64,000 bases of DNA from the NCBI GenBank assembly GCA_026826555.1, contig JAKSZT010054570.1, positions 1,064,292 through 1,128,291 on the forward strand, written 5' to 3'. Below, one piece after another: positions 56,775 to 64,000 of this stretch (positions are counted from its first letter, which is position 1; every line of letters begins with the position of its first letter). Source of the DNA: Tolypeutes matacus. Its lineage: Eukaryota > Chordata > Mammalia > Cingulata > Chlamyphoridae. The position numbers and the translations under genes were made by a program. Below the pieces are notes generated by a model that did not search any database, was not told the origin of the DNA, and saw only the letters and a program-made list of their open reading frames with translations.

Positions 56775-57925
56775 TACTCCTTTACCCTTTGACTGGCCCA
56801 GAGACTAAGAGAAACTCTTAATAATTGAGCCAGCAAAAATTGTTCTTGATTACTACGCTTTGTCCCCAAGCACGGTGACAGTGGTGTATCTCCACTCTTA
56901 TCATCCCATGTGACCACCTCAGAGTCCCATTCTTCTGGGAGGCTGGGGACCACATGAACCTGAGACACATGACTCCTGGCAGGGGAAAAACCTAGGACTG
57001 GGGGACCTACCACAAGAGGGTCCAGCCCAGGGCATGTGCCTTTCCCTTCCCTCTCCTCACCATCATTTCTATTTGTCTTAGTCATATGGAGATACAGTCA
57101 GCACCAGGGAGAGCTAAACACTAAGAGACCTGGACTTTTTCCAGGGTCCTCTGAAATGGGAAATGGACCTAACTACAGTAGAAAGTTCTAGGGTGACACA
57201 GGCAGAAGTTTGTGTCTGTGAAGGATGTTGATGCTGCGAAGGTTACACAAAAGCTCATTCCCTGAAGATCTTCAGTAAGTAGAATATTGCTGAACTTAGG
57301 ATAAGTTATGTCCATCCTAGCTAGAATTATGGGGATGTACAATGTGCTCTGAAAGACTTGCTTGGTCCCCAAACTCTGTGCCTGCGTCAGCATTAACAAC
57401 ACATGGGCTGCTATTTCTCTTAAGATGGTGATAGGTGCTTCCCACCCCTGCAAGGGTTCTATAGTTAAGTTTAGGGAAAACTAGGTTAAGTTCAGTGATA
57501 CACATGTCCTTACTGCAGGACTTATCATAACCTTGACCAGGCAAATATACATTATCTATCTTCAAGGGCAAACTCATTTGAATGTTTCCATCAATGGCAC
57601 AGACTCCTCTGAGCACCATTTGGGAAATGCTCCTCTAGAGGACTGGAGACAAAATGCTTCCCACTGGACAGAGCAATGGAGAGATTTAGCCACTCCAAAG
57701 AGGGGCCATTTTGTAACTCAGTAATTCCCACAGCAAGGGAAACACACTTTCCATTTCCTCTTTCTCTTAACAAACCCTTAACCCCCTCTGGCTTCCCTTT
57801 TAGGAAACCGTTAATTTGTCTTTACAAGTGCTTCCATAAAAGTCAAAATATGGTCCACAAGGCTCCCTTTTTTGTCTACCTCCAAGCTCCATTTTTCTGA
57901 TAAGATACTCATTATAAAAATATAC
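56775..57925. other. No gene recognised
   Basis: Unique sequence. Frames near 57317-57619 and 57533-57724 lie on opposite strands of the same bases. Confidence 0.4.
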
Positions 57926-57929
57926 CTAA

Positions 57930-58015
57930 CAGCAGCCAAACTTTATGGCACATTTGCATGTGTCAGGCCCCATGCTAGGTGTTTACATGGATTCTCTCTT
58001 TAATCCATTCATATT
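57930..58015 (-). repeat. MIR SINE fragment
   Basis: 'gtcaggccccatgctaggtg' and 'ctctctttaatcc' in reverse MIR order. Confidence 0.7.
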
Positions 58016-58019
58016 TCCC

Positions 58020-58330
58020 TTCAGTTAATTCTACTTTGAGTCATTCCGTCTTCCTCCACCCACCATCCTCCGAGAAGAGATTCGGGTATCTCCTCCAGTT
58101 GAAGCAGATCATAGAGGAACAGAATGGCAAAAGCTGAAAAATGATTCAGGCTCTCCTTCCCCAACCAAAGTCTAATCCACTCATTGGAAGCAGGAACCTG
58201 AGCACACACACAAGACCTCTAAGTGCTCAATAAATTAAAAAAGAAATGAATGAGCTCCAAGCATTTTGTAGATGCTGTTTTGGTCATCCCTGTGAAGGTG
58301 TTACAAAAATTATTATCTACTGCTTTTTTT
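58020..58330. other. No gene recognised
   Basis: Unique sequence ending in a T run (58324-58338). Confidence 0.5.
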
Positions 58331-58338
58331 TTTTTTTA

Positions 58339-58560
58339 GCACTTACTAGGTAATTTACATACATTATTACTAATCCTCCAACAACCTGGAAAAACAGGTA
58401 TTCTTGTCTTCATTTCAGAGATGAGGATTCTGAGGCTCAGAAAGGCTAAGTGTTTTATATGATGCCTCAGAGCAGGTGACTGGTCAAGCTGGGATTTGAA
58501 TGCAGGTCTTTTGGTTTCAAAGCCCAGTTTCTTTTTGTAGTGCCATACTCCTTCAACTAT
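58339..58560 (-). repeat. MIR SINE, nearly full length
   Basis: 'agcacttactaggtaattta', 'cagagatgaggattctgagg', 'gctgggatttgaatgcaggt', 'aaagcccagtttc' cover most of reverse MIR. Confidence 0.88.
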
Positions 58561-58755
58561 ATAGATAACTAAACTGACCATGGAATTAATTCATTTTTTT
58601 TCTAAATTACATGGAAAATCAGTGAAGGAATCCAAAATGGAATCCAGGAGGAATGATTACAAGAGAAATATGCCCTGAGACCATTCTCATGGCATCCCGT
58701 GCAATTCCCATCGTTTACTTCCTGGCATAGCAGTACTCTCAGCTTTCTCCTAGAG

Positions 58756-58948
58756 TAGGGTTGCCAGATAAAATACAGGACTTCCAGTTAAGCATGAACT
58801 TCAGATAAACAATGAATCATTTCTTAGTGTAAGTATGTCCCAAATTTCCATGGAACATACTTGTACTAAAAAAATTATTTGTTGCTTATCTGAAATCTGC
58901 ATTTAATTCACAGTCTTGTATTTTTATTCGTCAAATCTGGCAACCCTA
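58756..58948. mobile_element. Palindromic miniature DNA transposon (TA target)
   Basis: Begins 'tagggttgccagat' and ends 'atctggcaaccctat', so the ends are inverted repeats bordered by TA. The inner arms also pair: 'ttcagataaacaatgaatca' on the left and 'ttatttgttgcttatctgaa' on the right, around a centre near 58850. The layout is that of a full-length hairpin MITE of the Tc/mariner type with TA target. It resembles a known mammalian MER-type family, but I am not certain of its name. Confidence 0.85.
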
Positions 58949-59111
58949 TCCCAGAGAAAGAAGCATGCTGGGAAATCTCATGTCTGGCTCTAGGTCTCAA
59001 GTGTAGCTCCAACAAGAGTTGCCATGGCAGCCTGAGCAGGCCTTCCATGGCCCTTCTGGAGCTGTGTCTACTTACCTCTCTGACTTCACCTTACCCCTGT
59101 ACTCTCTAGAC

Positions 59112-59346
59112 CAAGGGTTCTTAACCAGGGGTCCATGGATCCCCAAGGGGTCCGTGGAAAGATTTCAGAGGGTCCATGAGCTTGAATTGAAAATTCAAAT
59201 AAACATTATTCTTGTGGGGGCGTATTGGTGTGGGCGTGATACATTTATTAAATAATACACAGCATAGTGTGGACCTGGTAAGGGGTCCGTGGTTTTCACC
59301 TGGCTGGCAAAGGGGTACATAGAACAAAAAAGGTTAAGAGCCCCTG
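59112..59346. mobile_element. hAT-type miniature transposon with 8-bp target repeat
   Basis: Terminal inverted repeats 'caagggttcttaacc' (left) and the reverse of 'ggttaagagcccctg' (right) pair with two mismatches. A perfect 8-bp target duplication, 'ctctagac', stands at 59104-59111 and 59347-59354, the hallmark of hAT transposition. The body is rich in 'ggggtccgtgg'-like words. It has no transposase, so it was non-autonomous. Confidence 0.93.
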
Positions 59347-59369
59347 CTCTAGACCCTGAACGTGCTGAG

Positions 59370-59765
59370 CTACTTTGAGGTTCCTGAATGCGTCATGCTA
59401 CTTCTGGCCTTATGCTGCTTCTAGTGCAGGATCTTTGCACTTGCTGTTCTCTGTGCCCAGAATACTACTATTTCCCCTCTGCCCCTTGCCTGGTTAACAG
59501 TTATTGATCCTTCAGGTCTCAACTTAGAACCACTTCTGCCAGGAAGCCTTCCTGGACACCCCCGATTGTCTCTTCCCACAACACCCTAGGGCTGGCTGGG
59601 TTAGTTCATACCGTGCGCCTTCCATTGCAGCACAAGCCACTCACTGTCCTGTCATTATGTCTATGACCATGAATTCTGGAGAGTGAAAGCTGTGTCACAC
59701 TCACACCTACCACCAGTGCCTGGCCCCAGACAGGAAATTAATAAATGCTTATTGAATGAATGAGT
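59370..59765 (+). repeat. L2 LINE 3' end
   Basis: 'atctttgcacttgctgttct', 'ttgatccttcaggtctcaac', 'caggaagccttcctggacac', 'gtgcctggccccagacagga', 'gcttattgaatgaatgag' follow sense L2 to its terminal repeat. Confidence 0.92.
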
Positions 59766-59977
59766 GAAGACTGGCCCACCAAAGCTGGGTCCTTCTAATG
59801 CGTGACTACTTCCTCCCTCCCTTTAAAGAGGGATCTTTAATCAGTTTTTCATTTTGGCCTCCTCCTCTTCCCCTCCCCCCAGAAGAGTTGTGAAAGGCAG
59901 GAGGTTAGGTCAGCAACAGCATTTCTTGCCTGGAGGGAACTCTGCATGTCCCTGATACTGACCATGCTGTGCAGACG

Positions 59978-60035
59978 GCCACAGTTGGCTGAGGACCAGC
60001 CACAGTTGGCTGAGGACCAGCCACAGGTCGGCTGA
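59978..60035. repeat. 21-bp tandem repeat
   Basis: Two perfect copies of a 21-bp unit (core 'ccacagttggctgaggacca') at 59978-59998 and 59999-60019, then a partial diverged third copy. Confidence 0.93.
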
Positions 60036-60039
60036 AAGC

Positions 60040-60495
60040 TCTTCCTCCTCTGGCTTCTGAATCCTCCTGACTAAGGCAACCCCTTGTCCAACCTTCTGGT
60101 CTTTTTCTCCCAGTAGCCCTTTAAATGAGCCTCCTTGGCTTTAGCTACATGTCTGAGGGGTGGGGAGATGCCAGTGGCATCTGGCTGAGGGTTAGGGCAG
60201 GTGTTAAGACTTGGTGGGCTCAGAACATCACCCATATGTTCCATGTTCACCCACCCCAGGCTTTGCCCACGCACAGCCTGACAGCAGGAGGAGGCAGCAC
60301 AGAACTTAACCCTTTAGCAGCAATAAGAAGGTTGTTTCCAAAAGAACCAGTGTGATAAGGGATAACTTCAGTCCCCACAACACAAGCGCACACACGTTAT
60401 ATTTGTTTCCTCTGCTTCCAGTCAGGGCTTGATTCAGAAGATGCCCGCTCAGGGGGCAAGGAGCAGATGCCAGGGTGTGGGGGGAGGGTATAGGA
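60040..60495. other. No gene recognised
   Basis: Unique sequence. Frames 60071-60274 minus and 60125-60355 plus overlap without domains. Confidence 0.4.
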
Positions 60496-60499
60496 ATAC

Positions 60500-60595
60500 G
60501 ACCCATATGGGGGTGCTGAAGGGCAGGGGAGGACCCATATGGGGGTGCTGAAGGGCAGGGGAGGACCCATATGGGGGTGCTGAAGGGCAGGGGAG
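60500..60595. repeat. 32-bp minisatellite, three perfect copies
   Basis: Units at 60500-60531, 60532-60563 and 60564-60595 are identical. Each holds the 10-bp palindrome CCCATATGGG (60502-60511, 60534-60543, 60566-60575) followed by a G-rich part. Because 32 is not a multiple of three, the minus-strand frames over it read it in shifting frames and are not genes. Confidence 0.95.
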
Positions 60596-60599
60596 GAGG

Positions 60600-60865
60600 G
60601 AGCAGGGCAGCGCATGGGGAAAGGTTCTGAGGCAGGAGCTGAAGTTGGGGTCTGAAAACCCTGGTTTGTTACTCTCAAATCTGACCTTCAGGGGCAGGCA
60701 GGGTTTCAGTGCCTTCATACCACGGCCTCAGTGGCCCCAGTTGGAATATGCTAAAGAGGACAAAAGGGGGAAACACCCTTTAGTCTCAAACTAACTCCAA
60801 AAATAGAGCCCCTCTCCCCCTGCGTAAGGCCAGCAAGCTCCCGGCAGGCACAGCACTCGCAGCTC
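60600..60865. other. No gene recognised
   Basis: G-rich unique sequence leading into the CpG-rich segment. Confidence 0.45.
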
Positions 60866-61195
60866 TGACTTTCCGGGTCCATTGCTCCTTTTCCGGGAAC
60901 TCCCAGCCCTGTCCAGGTAACCAGAACCCCAGAATCACCGTGTCCCCCCGCCCCTCCACCCCATCGAGCTCCCAACTTCTCAGCCCCAGAGCTCAGCCCA
61001 GAACTGCGGGAGGGGGACTCACTCCTAGGGAAACGCGGACTCCGGCGACTGCTTCCTGGGCTCTGCCGGGCAGGAACAGGTGAGTCGGGGGCTGCTGCAG
61101 GTACCCGGGGCGCAGCGGCTCCGAAGCTGCCCGGGCTGCCGGAGAGGAAGGCAGGTCTGTGGCTGCCCTGCCGCCGCTGAGTAAGAGGACTGACA
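60866..61195. promoter_or_regulatory. Short CpG-rich segment: candidate promoter with first-exon donor
   Basis: From 61034 to 61188 I count 14 CpG in about 155 bp, far above the rest of the window. On the plus strand 'ggaacag' is followed by a consensus splice donor GTGAGT at 61080-61085, which would end a non-coding first exon. About 190 bp upstream lie TTCCGGGAA (60891-60899, STAT-type) and, overlapping it, GGGAACTCCC (60895-60904, matching the NF-kB consensus). There is no TATA box. A minus-strand start is also possible. Its upstream side (61200-61270) has Ets-like and RUNX-like (TGTGGTT) words in that orientation, and a weaker donor-like GAGTGAGT follows. No coding exon in the window confirms either direction. 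Confidence 0.5.
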
Positions 61196-61199
61196 GGTT

Positions 61200-62255
61200 T
61201 GTGTTTCCCCCTTTCCTCCTCTTAGTTGTTAACCACACCCCTGCTGCTCTCCTACCCACTTCCTTAAAGGGTGGGGTGTGTTGTCTGTGTTGGTGCCTGT
61301 GTGCCGGTTCCAGCCTCTTACCATAAACTCTGAAATAGACGCTGCCCTCAATTCTCTGAGTTGCCGCTGCCAACCCGAGGGGGAAACTCTGACACCCCCG
61401 GGAACCCAAAATGGAGTCCTCTGATGTTATATGGCCCCTGTGAGCAGGGGCCCACAATTCCTACCGTCCCTCCCGCCTCCTCCCCTCCACTTGTGGACTT
61501 TTGGAGGCCATGCTCTTCACCTTGCTTTTTCTTCTCCATCCCACCGTGTATTTCAGAGTAAGGGAGTGTTACCTGCTGCCCATACTCTCAGCACCCACGT
61601 TCCTGTCTCTCCCTTTCCTAGAGTGGCCCCAGCCCCTTTGCTGGGGCATTGCAGATCACGTGGCTGTCACTAGGGGCCTTGGCAGAACTGGACCAGGTCT
61701 CTGAACACCAAGGACCAGTTCCCTGAGGGATGGCAGGGCAGGACCAGCAGACAGCACCTGTAGTCAGAGAAGCTGGACGACCTTTTCCTGGGGACTCTGT
61801 TAAGTCTGCATCAGTCTACTTCGTTCCCCAAATAAAGAGGCTGGCCCACTTCTTTACCTAGGCAGTGAGATATGGGGCAGGAACTCAAGGCATTGAGCAA
61901 ACCTTTTCCCCTTTCATGAGAAAGATTCAAGACTTTCTCCTGAATAGGTGGAGGTAGACCGGATTTAGCATAAGGTCAAAAAGCTGGAGTGTATTTATAT
62001 CCTCCAAGTTCCTCTCTAGAGCCCCTGCCCCAACTTCTTTATTCTGTGTCCTATGAAGGATTGGGATCTGACTTCCCAGGCTGCTCCACTGCACAATTCT
62101 AAGGATGCTATTCACAATGTAGTCTCTGAGAATAGAATCTGTTTGAGTTGTGCTGTGTGCATACTGCTCAGCCATATGTGACTGAGGCTCTGATGGCAAT
62201 CCTTTACCCCTCACCCCCGAACTCAGTGGATCAGCTATCCCCAAAGAACAATAGG
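61200..62255. other. No gene recognised; possible flank or intron of the CpG-rich start
   Basis: Unique sequence. The plus frames 61361-61561, 61431-61673 and 61501-61704 are in different phases over the same bases. 'ccaccgtgtatttcag' near 61541-61556 is an acceptor-like site, but no coding exon follows it. Confidence 0.35.
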
Positions 62256-62259
62256 AAAC

Positions 62260-62415
62260 AGCAGCATTTATTGAGCATGTCTAAGTGTCAGCAACTGTGC
62301 TAAGGAAGCGCTCCCATTTTTCTGGAAAGTAAACAGAGACTTAGTAATGTTAACAAAGTAAACAGAGACTTAGTAATATTAATCAACACATCCGAGGACA
62401 CACAGTTAAAATGTT
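62260..62415 (-). repeat. MIR SINE with an internal 29-bp duplication
   Basis: 'gcagcatttattgagcatgt' and 'tccgaggacacacagtt' are reverse MIR. A 29-bp unit starting 'aaagtaaacagagacttagt' occurs at 62326-62354 and 62355-62383. Confidence 0.75.
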
Positions 62416-62424
62416 AATGCTTCT

Positions 62425-62535
62425 CAAAGTGTGATCCATGGACTACCTGCAGCTTTTCAAAATGCAGATACCTGGACACCACTCCAGGTCTACGGAAAAT
62501 CAGTATCTCTGAGGCTGGGGCCCATCCTGCAGAAC
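62425..62535 (+). mobile_element. MER5-type hAT fragment
   Basis: 'gcttctcaaagtgtgatcca' and 'tggactacctgcagctttt' mark the left end. 'atcagtatctctgaggctgg' and 'ggcccatcctgcagaaca' the middle. The right end is missing. Confidence 0.75.
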
Positions 62536-62539
62536 ATGG

Positions 62540-63148
62540 CAACTCATCTGATAGATCACTGCCACAACTGCCAGAGCTCTCCATTCATCCCATCCAATTC
62601 ACTGTGTTCCCAGCACACACTTGAGGTCTTGGAAGCAGTGCTGGCAGCTGCATAGCAGCCAGAAGGCAGCCAGGTGGGTGAGGGAAAGCTGCACATAGCA
62701 GGCTCTGCTCGAGTTACCCTTGGCCAGGGCTTGAGGAGACAAGGCAAGCCAGGAAAGGGTAAACTGGAATTAGCATGGAAGATGTGCAGGAATATGAGAT
62801 GGCTAGCTTGACCACACAGGAAGGAAACCGTCAGAAGGGCTCAAAGCAGTAAGTGGCCATTCCATATTATTGCATACAGGGAATGAGATGGTGAAGTTTG
62901 AGTGGTGTGAAGATTAGATATCTGAGTGAATTTTTTTGTCCAAGGTCTGTACTAGGATGGTGGCAATGGGAACTAAAATAGCAAAGTGAATTCAGGGACA
63001 TGTTTAAGGAAAAGATAGCTTGTGTATGTTGCCCCTGTGTGGCTAAATTCATAAACTGCACTCTCACCCAGTCCTAATCCGGGAAAAGATGTTTTCAGAT
63101 ATTAAAAAATTTCAGAGGCTGTTGAATTCTTCAGTGATTTTTTGGAAG
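62540..63148. other. No gene recognised
   Basis: Unique sequence. Minus frames 62556-62747 and 62867-63067 lack domains. Confidence 0.45.
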
Positions 63149-63162
63149 CTCAAAAACTTAGT

Positions 63163-63521
63163 GAAGTGAATGTGGCTCAAACGATTGAGCTCCTGCCTAC
63201 CATGTGGGAGGTCCCGGGCTCAGTTCCTGGTGCCACCTAAAGAAGACAGTGAGCTGATGCGTTGGGCTGGCGTGGCAAGCTGATGCAACAAGATGACCCA
63301 ACAAGAAACACAAGGAGGAAAACACAATGAAAGATACAACAAAGCAGGGATTGGAGGTAGCTAAAGTGATTAGGTGCCTCCCTCCTACATGGGAGGTCTC
63401 AGGTTTGGTTCCCAGTGCCTCCTAAAAAGAAGACCAGCACACAACAAACAGATACAGCAAATGCAAACAATGAGGGGGTGGGGAGAAATAAATAAATAAA
63501 ATAAATCTTAAAACAAAGAAA
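63163..63521 (+). mobile_element. DAS-SINE, chimeric/composite form
   Basis: Same build as the element at 8621: head 'aatgtggctcaaacgattga', segment 'ttgggctggcgtggcaagct', second head 'gaggtagctaaagtgattag', then 'acacaacaaacagataca' and 'aaataaataaataaaataaa'. Flanks 'caaaaacttag' (63151-63161) and 'caaaaatcacttag' (63522-63535) fit an imperfect target repeat. Confidence 0.9.
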
Positions 63522-63539
63522 CAAAAATCACTTAGCTCC

Positions 63540-64000
63540 TAGAATCATAGAATCATAGGTTTATTACGGAAAAGACTCACAGAAGCATACATTTTATTTA
63601 TGAGAGATCTTGAGAAAATATTGGGTGTGGCAGACTCTGCCTTTGGTCTTCTACTCTCTGTCCAGCATAGACCCAGAGGGACTCAGGTGATAGGGTCACA
63701 TTTATGCCTATTACCTGATTTTTATAAAATCTATCAGAATGCTTTCTTTAGGAGCCATAAAATTCTATAAAAATGCTCTAAAAAATGTGATGGATCATTG
63801 TGAGTTTTAATAGTGACCTACACCACTGGAGAAACAAAGTTCCTTTCTGTCTACTTCTTTCTGTGTCTCAAGCTGAGCAAGTGACATTGTGGGAGGTCCT
63901 GATTGGGGAGGTGAGGGTGTGGCCTGGGTCAGCAGAAGGAGAAAACTATAAGGGAAAAAAGACTTCAAGCAAATGTCCTTTTTAGCTCCTTGAATTTTCC
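63540..64000. other. No gene recognised
   Basis: Unique sequence to the end of the window. 'gaatcatagaatcataggt' at about 63542 is a short direct repeat. Confidence 0.45.

Noticed and set aside
60397..60718. Minus frames with repeated 'PHMGPP' and 'PYGS' peptides
   Set aside because: They are readings of the 32-bp minisatellite in shifting frames.

Overview
This is nuclear DNA of a placental mammal, very probably an armadillo (Xenarthra, Dasypus lineage). The main evidence is at least fifteen copies of a tRNA-Ala-like SINE with A- and B-box-like segments and the endings 'gtgcctcc' or 'gtacctc'. They occur as monomers, head-to-tail dimers and tRNA-like/unrelated-sequence chimeras, the set of forms known for the armadillo DAS-SINEs. 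Older pan-mammalian repeats (MIR, L2, L3/CR1, MLT1, MER5-type hAT) fill much of the rest. All family names come from recognition by eye, not from a library search.

Layout. 1-25 kb: unique sequence broken by MIR, L2, L3, two MLT1 LTRs and DAS SINEs, with an unidentified poly(A) retrocopy at 11.7-12.0 kb and a promoter-like motif cluster at 23.65-23.76 kb. 25.8-32.5 kb: three L1 pieces. One, at 27.9-29.8 kb, is interrupted by an MLT1 LTR and by an unidentified insert of about 480 bp. Another, at 30.4-32.5 kb, keeps its 5' end but lacks its 3' half. 34-43 kb: mostly unique sequence, with an MLT1 LTR followed by a retrocopy of RPL37 whose reading frame is intact, then a MER5 element into which two SINEs inserted at the same target site. 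43.6-51 kb: an L1-rich block holding a 551-bp solo LTR and several SINEs. 51-60 kb: L2, MIR and two miniature DNA transposons. 60-61.4 kb: a 32-bp minisatellite and a short CpG-rich segment that resembles a promoter with a first exon. 61.4-64 kb: unique sequence, MIR, a MER5 fragment and a final DAS chimera.

No multi-exon protein-coding gene could be recognised. The only full-length cellular reading frame is the RPL37 retrocopy. The window is best read as intergenic or intronic DNA, with one candidate transcription start near 61 kb. Most open frames are short, overlap on both strands, or are translations of SINE and L1 sequence. There is no operon, CRISPR array or sign of prokaryotic DNA.
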